From assembly GCF_001949145.1 (NCBI RefSeq), contig NW_019091369.1, positions 2,565,294-2,629,293 of the forward strand: 64,000 bases of DNA, read 5' to 3'. Below are positions 37,149 through 50,015 of this stretch, one piece after another; within the stretch, counting starts at the first letter, position 1; each line of letters begins with the position of its first letter. Below the pieces are notes generated by a model. The model did not search any database. It was not told where the DNA came from and saw only the letters and a program-made list of their open reading frames with translations. The translations under genes and the position numbers were made by a program. This stretch comes from Acanthaster planci (lineage: Eukaryota > Echinodermata > Asteroidea > Valvatida > Acanthasteridae).

Positions 37149-37582
37149 CTCGATGCTGGAAACAAAAGGGTATGATTCAAATCCTAGACTAGTGTCCGAC
37201 TCTGAGACACCATCATGTGCCGCGCGTGAGTCGCATTTGTTTTGAACGTACTACTACTTCCGGGTTATGTGCGGCGACCAATCAAGAACTGCAACATATT
37301 GCTAAGATAGGCTTTATTCTCGTTCCCAGTTCTCAGGCTTAAAATATATAAAGGCCAAAACATGTTCTTCTAACGTACTGGGATCGTTCGTAACTCACGA
37401 GGTTGACACACAGGCCACGTCAATGTAATTTCTTACGTGGGTCTGGTACCCTCTTCAGGAGTGATATAACGAAGTGGAATTTCACAGATTGTCAGACTGA
37501 GAGTCGGGTTGCGGGAGTGGTAAAAGTTGACTTGTTTACAATTTCATTTTGACTTTTCTCACAAACCGGTTCAAAGACAAAG
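37149..37582. promoter_or_regulatory. Shared NSUN4/UBE2J1 bidirectional promoter region
   Basis: 434 bp separate the divergent start codons of NSUN4 (minus) and UBE2J1 (plus). No TATA box is placed sensibly for either gene. Shared regulation is an inference from the head-to-head layout of two housekeeping genes. Confidence 0.6.
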
Positions 37583-40500
37583 ATGGAAGGGCAATACTCT
37601 CGGAGGAGTCCAGGTAATTTGACTTTTTTGTCGTGAAACTCTGGAGGAAAAAAAATCAAGCCAGGGTCACCCTTTTTGAGTGAAATGTAAGAAATTGCAC
37701 AAACGCCGGCGCGGACTTTTTAACTAAATAAGGATTTCCTAACAATAACAACAATAAGTCTTTAAAGATTTCCGAGAAAAGAAAGCCAAGAATGACTTTA
37801 AGGCCTCTGGGTAAAAAGTTGTAGGTTCAGTTTGCACCATATTTGTGTATTGTGGCTTGATCTGTGTTTTTTCTTTTGTTAATGTCAGCTGTCAAGCGGT
37901 TGATGAAAGAAGCTCAGGAACTGAGTGATCCTACCGAACAATGTTACGCACAGCCACTGGAGGTAATGCAGCATGACACACCACGGTTTACCAGGTTTAC
38001 TGGTTTATGGAGGCATGGACAGTGTTAGCACCAGTTGCTATAGTTATCTGCAGTCTGGATCCTAGGTTTCTACTTGAGTACTTCTATGATGGAGACACTT
38101 TTTCCAACATGTCCAAATTGCCCGAAACCTAGCACTTTACTGTGTTTACATAATTAGGCACTTGACTATTTTTCTTTTTGTTTTCTTTTTTTTTCCACTG
38201 TGATACAGGACAATCTGTTTGAGTGGCATTTCACTGTGCGAGGTCCCCCTGACTCAGATTTCCAGGGTGGCGTGTATCACGGCAGGATCACCCTTCCACC
38301 AGACTACCCAATGAAGCCACCTAGCATCATGCTTCTGACAGTAAGCTGGAAAACTTTTTTTTTTTACATCCTTGTAGTTTTTATTTTAATTTCTGGTATA
38401 CAGCTTACAGAATAATGATGCTAAGCTACAAAAGTGAGATTTTTAATAATAATTAAATAGATAATAATTTTAGACTTGTACATTTAGTTATCCTGCATTT
38501 TCTTCCCAGTATACTATTATTGCTGTTACACTTTTTTGCAGCCCACCGGTAGATTTGAAGTTGGCACCAAGATTTGCCTGTCGATATCCGGTCACCACCC
38601 TGAAACTTGGCAACCGTCCTGGAGTAGTAAGACGCCTCATTCCTTCAATTCACGATAAAATACTCCAAACATTTGGATTCTAATTCAAGATTCTAAAACT
38701 CTTAATCCAAATCAGTAATAAAATTTAGATTAGTTTTTCGCTTTTTGACAATTGGCAGTCTGAGAAATGCTTTTAAAAAGACATGTACAAAAACAAAACT
38801 AAACTATGTAGGACTATTGTACTGTTACCTGACCTGCCGTTCTCCCCTTATTTCCAGTCCGCACCGTCATGCTTGCCATCATCGGCTTTATGCCAACGAA
38901 AGGAGAGGGGGCCATAGGCTCACTTGACTACACTCCAGAGGAACGGAAATTACTGGCCAAGAAGTAAGAATTGAAAGCTCATTTTGTCTTGCTGGAGCAT
39001 GGCTCTGAGTTAAAGATGATTTATGGCTGCCTGTGGATGCTTGGTTGTTTACATGAATAAGTATACATTGTATTAACCTTATTCATTTAATACAATAAAA
39101 CCATTTTTTATTGGTTTCCATACACAATGCTAATATATACAACGGGTGTAACAACTTTACGCTGTGCGTTAGCAGAATGGTAACAGCCTGAGTGACATGT
39201 TACACCTGGCTCAACCTTCATTTTTTTTCCCACGTGCTTCAATTCCTTGCATGGCTGCCGAATGGGTTACGCAGATTGCTTACAAACTCACCTGATCATC
39301 TACTGAGGATCCATGCAGTCATTATCTCGCCTGGCTCCGTTTTCATGAAAAATCTTGTTATTTTGCCATTTGTCACCATTTCTGGTGAGTTGTTCGTTTT
39401 TGGGCGGCCAATCGGCATATCTTGGCTTCTGCTTAAACCCAGATCCCAAGACTGGACGTGCCCATCTTGCAAGAAGGCCAACAAGTGTATCCTCCCCAAG
39501 GAGACCTCCTCAGAGAAGTCCAAGGAGATGCAGCGGGAGGCGGCAAAGCTGGCCTCACAGATCAGCTTCAAGGTAGGCAGGACAACAGAAGACCCCTGGT
39601 CTTTGGAGACCCAACTGTCCCCTGTCTTAAGTCATTAAATGCCAATCCTTCGGAATAGCGATGCCTGAACCTTGCTTTTGATCTCTTCAGCTGCTCCTGT
39701 GGTAGCCTCTTGTCTAAGTAGCTCTCTGACGTAGTAGAAGACTTTTAAATGAGAGAGTTCGACAAAAGTGGGTTTTAATAGACACAGAAAGTGCCAGGAA
39801 AGACTGTTATAAACGTCTAAGCTGGCTGTGGAGTATTTTGGACTGTTATGTACCTGTGTGTAGGTCAGGCTTACGAAACAAGCTAGATTTTTCCTGAGTC
39901 TATCAGTCTATCAAGGACAGTCAAATCTGAGTCACTAATTCCAGCAACCTTGGTTTAAACCATAACATTCCAGGTCTGGTTTTATATGTCCATCACTTCA
40001 TTACTGAAACTTTTTGAATCTTTCTGGAATCACAGAAGGAAGAGGACAAGAAGCCCAGCGAGAATGCCACCAGTAACCCATCGGCAGCTGCACCACAAGC
40101 TCAGGCTAACACCGCCCCACCAGCAATCAATCCAGCTCCACCCCCAAATCCCTTCGCTGCGTTCAACCCAGCAGCTCTGGGCATGCACTTTCAGCCTAGC
40201 ATGTTCCCAGGCTACCCGCCAAACTTCATGAATATGAACCAGCAGCTATTGGCCAATCAGAATGCCGCCAACCCAGCAGCGGCAACTCAAGGGACCAATC
40301 AGACACCTCCAAATGCCAGCCAATCTCCAGCTGGCCAATCGCAGAGCAGCCAGGCAGCAACAAGCCAATCACCAAGCACTGATCCCCAAGCAACTGGTAC
40401 CACTACCATCCAACCAGGTGGGACCACCACCCCCGAATTGAGACAGCGTGTGACAGCAGCAGCAGCCGCCCCTGGTGGGGACCAGACGACACAACCCAGG

Positions 40501-40656
40501 ACAGGCCCCCAGAGAAACCAGACACTAAATGAGGACAACTCTGGAGGGAGGTGGGCTCTGGTCATGATGGTGGTCATCACCATCATCATGCTGTTTCTGC
40601 TTGGAAGGAGACTTTTTATCACTTACGAGTACAAATTTCAATCTGGAGGTCTCTGA
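37583..40656 (+). CDS. UBE2J1: Ubiquitin-conjugating enzyme E2 J1 (tail-anchored ERAD E2)
   Basis: Seven exons: 37583-37613, 37889-37962, 38209-38340, 38542-38626, 38858-38963, 39443-39572, 40036-40656; 392 aa. UBE2J1 (Ubc6-type) transfers ubiquitin at the cytosolic face of the ER during ER-associated degradation. The UBC fold runs from AVKRLMKEAQEL through FEWHFTVRGPPDSDFQGGVY and LPPDYPMKPPSIMLLT. The active-site Cys falls at residue 91 in TKICLSISGHHPETW, the same number as human. As in the J subfamily the usual HPN motif is absent. SIRTVMLAIIGFMP, LDYTPEERKLLAKKSQDW and a Cys pair (CPSC) follow, then EMQREAAKLASQISFK. The last exon encodes a long Pro/Ala/Gln-rich linker and a C-terminal hydrophobic anchor (ALVMMVVITIIMLFLLG) before RRLFITYEYKFQ, comparable to the human tail. 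Confidence 0.96.
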
Positions 40657-42617
40657 AATCACCAAACTGACCCAAAGTTCCCACGGCGTAATCCCTCCCT
40701 TGCATACAACGACTATGCAACACAGCACAGGATCAGCACTGTCCCTCTGAGGTACAGTGATCACATGCTGAGCTCTATGTTCACAGGCTGTTGACTTCAT
40801 TAACAAGTCTTGAAGACACCTGACAAAAAAATCTTATGGTAAAAGGGACATTTAAAACCTTAGTTCAAGTGGCTTAAGTCAAGTTATACTTGTGGTGTTT
40901 AAAAGTCTGACAAGTTAAAAACAGAACGGGGTTGAAAATCAAAAGCAAAGATCACTGCAAATCAGGCATGCCATTTTCATTAATGTTACCAGATTTAGGT
41001 GAAGATACCTGTAGTAAATCAGCTGATTTGGGGACCACTTTCATTTGAATAAAGCCAACAAGTTGGGCAGTTATAAAGTTTTTCCTTTGGCAGGCATTGA
41101 CACTGATTGACTGAAATGTTGGTGAACATTAATGTATTTCAAGCATTCCAGTTGACAGATTTTTCTAACCTTTACGGGAAACAAGAAAAAGCATTTATGC
41201 AAACCATTTGGGTGGAAGGTATATTTGCATAATGATTGCTATCATATTTTAGTGTTCTTGCATTTTGTTGTATTTATTGTAGACTGAATAAAATCAAAGT
41301 AGTTCATTTCCCGAGTTCCCTGAGACTGGCATATGTCACCAGGTACTTTTCAAATGACGTGAGAGACATTAAATGCAGTCTAGAGCTGCCTATTTACAGT
41401 TCTTTGCAAAATGTAAGTATTCAAAGCACATCTTTTTTCAGGGAGTTGGCAGTGTCTTTGCATTGAAGAATTATTCGCCTTCCAGTGATTTAATATGTCG
41501 TCAATTTATTTACTCATAACACTTGTCATGTTAAAATAAGGCCTGTCCCCTTGTTTTAGTGATTTACAATTAACAGTGGAAAAAATGCCTTGTTAGAAAT
41601 CCAAACTCTTATTTATTTGCTATATGAATTCACTTTATTTTACTCTACTTAAAATTGAACAAAGTAGGTCACCCTCTTGTAACAGTGAACAATGCATAAA
41701 GTGGACATTTTTTATTGCATTGTTAATTTATCGAGTTCAGTTTTAATCAAATAAATAAGAACAATATACGGTCAACAGTCCTCCGAAGTTTTTTTCTCAA
41801 AAGTTGTTTCCTTGTTTAAAATGCGAGTAACGCGCATCGATCATGAGTTCCTATGGGGCCAGAAAACACTTTTTTCCGACAGAAAGACCTGTTGAAATAA
41901 TTCCTCTAATTTTTTATTTTGTGTGCGTGTGTGTGTGGGTTTTTTGCACTGCTGTTTTTTTTTTTGGGGGGGGGATACAAACAAACACATCAAATATGCA
42001 AGGATCAAGAGTTTGGAGTGAGAAACAAAACAGCCATGGGGGTTTACGTCTTGTCACGTGACCTCAAACCACCCCACCTGTGATTTCTGCTTCAGAATAA
42101 AAAATGTGAGAGAGTTATATCCTCCTGATATGTCAACAGCATGAACAATGAAAAGGTTTATTAGATCTAAACGACCTGAACCCCCCCCAAAAAAAAAAAT
42201 CGGTGCGTCAAACGACACGGCTTTTACAGTGCTTCCTTTGCTGAATCTCTTGCAATATTACTATTATTTGCGACATTAATTTATCATGGGATTGATTAAC
42301 CTTCAGCGGCGGATGACAGATAGAGTGTCTCCAATTCATTTCAGATATTTTTTCGTCGTTCGAAAAGGTCATGCGAATCGCAGAAAAAAGCTGGAACATC
42401 TTTGTGATTGATTACCGATACTTGGCAGCGACCTATCATTCCTTCCATCTTTCCATTGACAACTCTTGATTTTTCAATCGGTCAAACGAAATCGAAGCTA
42501 ATCTCAGTCGTTTCAATTTCAAACGGAGGCGATATCGAATTTTACGCATTTCACTAAAAGCGATACCGAGCATTTGATGTGGGGGTAGTGTAGCCACGAC
42601 ACGAGTCACTGCTCGAC
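40657..42617 (+). other. UBE2J1 3' UTR and intergenic DNA
   Basis: AT-rich DNA. AATAAA near 41286 is a candidate poly(A) signal. There is a G-run near 41967 and no gene that I can support. Confidence 0.45.
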
Positions 42618-43139
42618 TATAAAATCAAAGTGTAGGAAGATTCTATTCTCACATCCGCTGTGGAAAGGTTTTCAAAGTGTTAAGTCGACTTCTGAGGTAT
42701 GACCCTTTTTTAAAAAAATTAACTCACTTTGTCTGAACTCCTCCAGAGGATCTGTGTTTCGAGTTCCAAAATTAACAGCATGCGTTTTGCTGTGCACAGT
42801 GTTTATGCTATAGTTTATTTTTATTTTGCTGTGGATGTGTTGTTTTCGTTTGATTTGTTTTGATTGGGTTTTTTTTGACAAATTGCCGACGTTTTGTGTT
42901 ACTCCTATCTTTGTCCGTTCTGCTTGTCTATCCAACTGTTCTTACCATTTCAACAGAAACTTGCCAATCACGAAATGCCCTTTGGCATTTAATGTCCGTC
43001 TGTGTCCTCGTTGTCTGTCCACTCGCTTACCTGCTCATAAGTCTCTTGAGCTGTCTTCATTCAGTCATGTGGTGTATATCCTGCTCACTAATTGGTCGAT
43101 GAGGTAAACCTCTTTCCCCGCAGTTTGTCACCCAATATC
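42618..43139 (+). promoter_or_regulatory. TATA box and 5' UTR intron upstream of pseudoprotease A
   Basis: ACTATAAAATC (TATAAAA at 42618-42624) is a good TATA box. A plausible leader exon ends TTCTGAG at 42695 before GTATGA. The leader resumes after TTCCCCGCAG at 43124, 16 bp before the start codon. Predicted only. A TATA-driven promoter would fit a strongly regulated secreted protein. Confidence 0.5.
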
Positions 43140-46100
43140 ATGTCGGTCCACGGCCTCATCGCTCTCCTGCTAGCTAGGCTAGTGTGCGGCATCCCGGCTC
43201 CTTTGTTCGAAAGTCTTGATCCCGTTAAAAGTCACTACCTGGTTAGAATCGAGGTGAGTAATAATTCTGATCATTCTGTGCAACTTTATACGGGGATTTA
43301 TCAACATTTTAAGTACTGTAAAAAAAAATAGAAATATCTACCGCACCAGCTCCCATAACCCTTTTAAGTGCGTTATTACATTTAATTCCTTTGCCATTTT
43401 ACTGTAATTTAGAGTGACTTTCCAAAAACAAAACGAAGCACGAAGCGTACAAAACTCACTTTTCGTGTGTAAGTGGAAGCCATATACCTGTAGTCCCTAT
43501 ACTTAGTTCTACGGAGACTCTGTCTTTTTATCAACAGGGCAACAGCAAAGATGCCATGAACAACTTCAGGCTGGAGATGGCGGCTGAAAACGATCGCAAT
43601 GAACAGGAGGGAACCGGCTTCGGTCACATTAAGGTTTTAGACGAGATTGATGGTACAGACTTGAAGCTATTCCTGTTGGAATTAGACTACAAATCTCTAG
43701 ACACGGTAAAAACAAAACGAATAACGATGCATACTTTAATGTATAATTTGGTGGTAGTGCCAATAGGTTTTTCAAAGTAAAATCATTTTTTGTTTAAATC
43801 TCGAAATTTGGGTGTTTTTTAATACAGTTATCGAAAATCCTTCACGCGGTAGTCGCTTATCGAGCTTGGGACCGGGAAATGCCGGTTTGAGGACGCTCTG
43901 CGTCCAATATCGGCATCACATTTAATTCAACTCGTTTCAATCCAGTCTACTGAATGCATCGATCTGTTTCCCGAACCTGATTTCATTCCGACAGGTACGC
44001 TACCATCCATCGGTGCAGTTCGTGGAAGAAGAGACGCGGATGAGAGGGGACGCGGCGCACACAAGCAAACCGATTCCGGAGAATGCCGAGCGTCAAGATA
44101 GGGTTGACGACGACGGTTACTATGGCCTAGATCGCATCAACCAGATAGGACCGGATCGAGACTACAATATGACTTTTGCCGGTAAAATAACCCTCTTTTT
44201 TCAAATGGCGCGTACTGCTTAAAGTGTCAACAGCTTTAAACCTGTCCTCGTCGAAATCAGACCTGTGCGACGAATTTGTAAGGTGCGATCTGTAATTACT
44301 GAACACTGACATCAACTGTGTATGCTCATACTCTCAATCTGAAGTTCCATGTTATGATCCTTTCTGCCCATTTAACGGCATTTCTCCCAGCGCGTTCATT
44401 ATCAGATAAAATTGCATATCAGTTAGGTTTTCCAGTTATTTTAAGAATTGTTGTATGTATAGACTAAAGGGGGAAAACAAGGAAGATAGTGACATATAAA
44501 CGGGGTTTTTGATATTTATGAGAAAAAAATGAGAACTAACATAGTTTTTCTCAATGTAATTCCAGGCGATGGGTTCGCAGTGAATGTTTACGTGGTGGAT
44601 GCTAGCATTGCTCTGCTTCATGACGAACTAGAATGCCGAGCGAGGATGGTTCATGACGTCCTTGGGCAGCCGGTAGGTAGTAGTATTCCTGGTCTTAATA
44701 AAACGGCCTCAGGATATCAGAGACAGCCCCCAAACCAGATTGCCTTTGCCCTTTGCATCCAAAGATTCAAGGAGCTCGCCAGCCCTGACACAACCTTTTT
44801 AAAACCTTTTCACTTAGGGCAACGATTGCCCTCAGAAGGACGGTACGACCGTCGCAAGTGTAGTGGCCGGTAAGCGCGTCGGGGTGGCCAAGGCTGCGCA
44901 CGTCTTTGGTGTGAGGGTGACCGACTGCGACACGGACCTGAACCAGATGAACTTTATTGCCGGTAAGTCCGCTTCCAATCGCCCCGAATGGTTCAAGCAG
45001 ACCTCCCCAAACCTGCTGCGGCGTATCCAGCTTTTGATTTCGGGGGGGGGGGAGATTCAAAAGCGAATGCAACTTCGGGCTCATTAAAGACGATGTTGGG
45101 AAAATAATCAAACGCCTTATTCACGGTCCCGAGATCTTTGCTTTTATTAGGTGGTTTTATTTTCTTAAGGTTTTGGTGCTAGTATTTGACAAATAAATGT
45201 ACCGATCACTTTCCTCCCCACTCACGTATGAAGTATTCTTTGTTTTAAAACAACGTGGGGGGATCCCCTGTTGGATACGCCTCTGCAAACATGACCCGTG
45301 AGAGGGTCCTATATAATGTAGAAACCCTCATCCAAAGAGGCCAAATGAAAGTGTCCAAATGTCCAGCCTTCATAGTTTCTCAGGTCGGCCACCAAACTTT
45401 CATGATTTGCTTTATTTTGTTACAACTCCTTAATTCAGTAGACCCTCCACGCTTCAAACCATTTAAAGATTTCATAAAATCGGCAAAACCTTCACCCAGG
45501 GCCTTGAATTGAGTCCCGTTGCAAAGAAATTAAGAATGGTACACGTTTCGGGGTCTGAAGGCTTTTTGTTGACTTCACGGTACGTTCGCCCGGGTGACAT
45601 TTCACCACCAACTTTCCCCATCTTGCCCTGCATTATCGATTAGGCATGCAGTGGGTGAAGGATCACGGTCGGACGCCTTGTGTCGTCTTGCTTGGCCACA
45701 CCCTCCCCAAGTCGGTCAGCGTGGACCTGAAGGCAGAGGCCCTGACCCAATCTCTCTTCTCTAACCCCAACGAGGGCTGCGTGGTCGTGACTGCCGCCGG
45801 CACCGTGTCGGAGACCGGGTCTGATGCTTGCGCCTTGTCGCCGGGCCGAACTCACAGCGTGAGTAGTAATCGTGGTCTTACAAACCTTGTCCTGACGGAG
45901 GTCTTGAATGGGGGATATTTCGGTGTAAAGAGACAGATTCTTCGATATAAACCAATGACTATACAGGAATTTTTTTTTCATTTTATTGCAAACTATCTTC
46001 GTAAACCTTAACCACCACCCCAAAAATCCAGGTGAAGCACACTATTCTTTGTTTATAAAACTCGCATATCACGTTTATGATATTAAGATGTTTGACACCA

Positions 46101-47861
46101 CACCGTGTGCCATAAATAGTTATACCGATGAAGATATCAAGTTGAAGTGAAATGGGGTAAATTCAGCACTCTGATGTGAATACCGCCGACATTCTGGGAA
46201 AACATTCTGAGCAAGATTTAGATACAGTACATCAATGTTGTTCTGTCGTCGTTCGACAGGTAATCAACGTCGCTGATACGAACGCGCTGGACCACAAGGC
46301 ACCGTCGTCCTACTATGGCACGTGTGTCGACATTCTCGCTCCGGGGACAAGGATCAAGACGGCCATCCGACAACAGACGGATGACGGAGACGACGATTAC
46401 ACGCTTTCGTACGGAACAGCCGTATCGGCGGCTTTCGTTGCAGGTACGTAGGGCAAAGACCCTATCTCACACCAAAAAGCATTATGACATATTTATTTCA
46501 CACCCTGACCAAAACCCTATAACCGAGAAACTGATTCCGTGGCGAATGCACCGAACAGCGTAAGTTACCATCCAATCCAAAGAAAACCAGCCCTTTTTAC
46601 CTTTCAAGACAGTCTGGCAGATGACGTTCTGGTATGTTTGTACGCATGCTCAAAACATTTTACCACTGTATGAATAAATGTGATTTTTCACTTATGATCG
46701 GCGTGTATAATCTGCACGGGAGCGTTCTCAAAACTAATGTTGAACAAAGTAAGTGTCCCCAAAATTATTTCAAAACTATTTCAACCAGCTGATGCACTTT
46801 AATTCTGCGCCTTCAAGAGTTTGCAACGCGTTGGCCAATCACAACGCGCCAAATCTGTCGACCCTTTCCAAACGCGCATTGGGTCGACAAATTGGTGGTG
46901 CACTATTGTGAAACACCCTTATTACACGTCTATGTATTCTTATTAATGACACTTTCGTTTTACGTTAATTTATCTGAACCTTATCTATATGAAAGCAGTG
47001 AAATAAGGACTCTTGAAAAGTAAAATGAAATTTACCTCTCCAGTGATGGAAAGATTACAGTTAGACAAATAAGATGTCACTTTAAGCTATCACTCTAGAT
47101 AATTTGAAGGGAAAAAAGACAGACCGACAAAACATGGTCAAGTAAGAGAAATTGTTTCCCTGTGATAAAAATGTACACATCTGGTTTCGAACGAGAATTG
47201 TGACTCGATGAATGGATAAGCTAAACAAATAAGCTGGTGTGGAATTTCAGTTGTATTCTAAGAGTGGAATAAAGTGGATTCAAATTCAAATAGAAGCACA
47301 AATGGGGTGGAACGAGTCAAACGTTTTTGAAACGGTCGACCATTCAGCAGTCTGGCCATGGGTGCTGGTGATATGACTGCCGGAATGCATTCATATTAGG
47401 ACCAGATCTGTCTTTATGAAACCATATTCGAGAGAGGTACCGCAGTGTTGAGCTGGTTACTTCGTGTACCAGTCAAACTGGGACTGTTGATACTGTATTG
47501 TGTTCGAAATCGGCTGTGATTAAGTAACACCCTTTAGCTAAAAAAATTGGTCCCATTCCAACGAAGGGATCGTTAGCCATGTTAGCCAGAGTACTGTAGC
47601 TCTGCCGGCACAGACGTTACAATACATGTAACCGGTCTAGAAGGTGGCGTTATACCGTGATGGCCTGGTTTAGGTTTAGAAATACTCACCGAAGAAAGTT
47701 TCTTGCATTTATTGGCAGGAGTGGCGGCAATTCACCTGGGTAACGACGTCCCCGCGTCCAAAGTCAAAGAGCGAATTTTGACCGATGCAACACCGTGCGT
47801 GATAATAAACGAAGGTCCAGGGACCCCCAACCGCATGCTGTACGTTGACGCCGGGATGTAG
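43140..47861 (+). CDS. Secreted proteinase-K-like (subtilase S8) pseudoprotease, paralogue A
   Basis: Eight exons: 43140-43253, 43538-43705, 43995-44181, 44566-44672, 44818-44962, 45644-45858, 46260-46443, 47719-47861; 420 aa, no frameshift. Residues 1-17 form a signal peptide (HGLIALLLARLVCG). Residues ~30-105 resemble an I9 propeptide (YLVRIE ... LDTVRYHPSVQFVEEE). The subtilase body keeps YGLDRINQ, VNVYVVDASI, VGVAKAAHVFGVRVTDCD, GMQWVKDH, PCVVLL, CVDILAPGT and FVAGVAAIHLG. Catalytic positions, aligned to proteinase K: Asp is kept (D168), the His of HGTH is Asp (D200 in KDGTT), the Ser of GTSMA is Ala (A366 in GTAVS), and the oxyanion Asn of AAGN is Thr (T294). With His and Ser gone it should not cleave peptides. 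The frame, signal peptide and splice sites are intact, so it reads as a maintained pseudoenzyme rather than a pseudogene. Confidence 0.88.
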
Positions 47862-50015
47862 TCTGGGCACCAGAGTAGATGGTCACAGCGCTTGCGTACT
47901 CGCCAACATTCCCGGCGCACCTCTTATAAAATCTAAAAGATGAATGTATTAAGATAATTTCGTTCCCTTTTGATTGATTAGAATAAGTGTCTTTACTGCT
48001 GTGCATTTATTGGCAAGAACTAACACCCTAGCAACCGATGTTTTCCAATGTACCAATCGTAATAGTCTTTTAACAGTTGTTTACTTATAGAAAGTATTTA
48101 GAAAAATGCCAAATAAAATTTTACGTCTTGTTCAAACGTTGCACAACATCCCAAATATATATCTGTTGATTCCTCAGATACTTCTAACAAGACACTAGCT
48201 CCATGTTTGATTGATTGTCTATTTTAATATACATTTTGTCGTGGCAGAAATTTCATCAAACTCGATAAAAATCACTTTTCCAGTGCTGCAGTAATTTGGT
48301 TTTATTTTGCGGTTCATAGAAGACGTGAATAAAACATTATCTGATATCAATTTTTCATCGTAAGTAAATTGTCTTCTCTGTTTCAAATGTGTGTTGGCGA
48401 GAGCAAACTAAGACACGCATAGAGACTTAGAAGTGGGGAGGACTTGACTTGGAATGGCACCTATCCCAGTGTCTCATATGAAATACATACCCCCACGCTT
48501 ATATCCCACACATCAGCTAACTTGTTGTCAGTCTGAAAAAAAATACATGTACATGTACAACATTAATGACTGGGGCAGGGGACTTCTCTTTTAGGTACAT
48601 TTGGAGTTGGATGGCTGGGCTTTCTTTTGTTTAGTTTTTAATTCGGGGGGGGATAAAGCCTTGTTCTGTCTTTTGTTGTGGGCAGCGGCGTATTGGTGTC
48701 GGTAAATTCAAAAGCGCATGCGTCAATTGGCTTCGGGTTCAATCCACATGGTGTAGGGGGAGAAAAAAATCAAAAGCCTTACAATCTCGACATCCTTTAT
48801 TTTATTTGTTGGTGTGGTTGGTGTTGAAGTTGCCCTCATGAAATAGGCCACTGGTTCAAGGAAGGGCGCTTCGAAGACACCGGATTCCAGTCCACGAGAA
48901 TTCTAAAATCTTTTAGAATCCATAAATGTAATACACTATTTTACCATAACCACTGGCTACTGTGTCTCTGCCGTCTACCTTTACTCGAGAAATTTGGCGC
49001 GTATTTCAAACCGTTTTCAATGGCCACGTGCGTGCCAAAATATCCAAACCCCCTAGATTCATCAAAACAATAATTGTAGCGTTTCAGAAGTTTCATAACA
49101 TTCCAGGAAAATTGATGCCTGTAAGTCAAATAAAATGCCTTCACATAAATTCATATAAAAAATTCGGAGAAAATACTGGCGATCGTTTAAAGTTCGCGTT
49201 ATGGAAATGAAAACAGGATTAACCCATGAAATGGATATCACGCGTTGATTTTAAGAAATCAAACAATTCTGATCTGTTTCTTGGAGTAGTTCAGTTATTT
49301 ATTCATTACATATATCCATTTTCACTCATAAAGTATGAAGGTTCTTTCTCAATAGCAAGATACCAGAAAAGTTACACAAGTTGGAAGGACTTGGCTATGC
49401 AACGATTTTACACTCGAGTTTTACTGTGTAATATGGCCCGAAAGTTACTAAGTTACCCATAAATGGAAATCAGCTTTTACAAACAGTGATGACAAAAAGG
49501 AAAATAACTGGAGTAATATATGCACTTAGCGAGATTTAAAAGAGCTTTTGGGTTTGTGAACACATGAAGTTAGTCAAGAATAAATGTTAAGGTTAATTTG
49601 GGTTTATGGTCTGTTAGTAGGCCTTTATTGGCAACTTTACATAAATCCAAGTGAGTTGTATATCCATTGTTTTGATATTATAGGAATATGAAATATGCAC
49701 AATTTTATTATGCTTGCGCTGATTATTATTTTGCTCATATTTTTTCCCAATCGTAACAATTTAATAAAGAGCGCTTGTTTCACCAGTTAAATTACTAAAT
49801 ACTGAGTGGTAAATATGTTTTAATTACTCGTAAAACGACAGACGCTCCAAAAGCACAATGAAGAACTTACATTAATTTATCAACACTACTCACAATTTAT
49901 GATATCATTTTCTAAATGCAACTCCATTAAACAACTTTTTGTGACCAGAACCCCGGGAACATGTTTCATCACTGGGGCTGTTTATCTGACCCCCAGTGCA
50001 CCGAGGGCTGGGCAG
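47862..50015. other. Intergenic DNA between the convergent pseudoprotease genes
   Basis: 2.15 kb of AT-rich DNA between two stop codons facing each other. It holds the 3' UTRs and no coding sequence that I can support. Short open frames near 48960-49460 show no splice sites or motifs. Confidence 0.5.

Noticed and set aside
12930-40656. A ubiquitin gene cluster (USP16/45 with UBE2J1)
   Set aside because: They are 17 kb apart with unrelated genes between and act in different compartments. I take this as coincidence.
48960-49462. Two plus-strand open frames between the pseudoproteases
   Set aside because: Codon use is AT-biased like intergenic DNA, and there is no homology signal or splice pairing.
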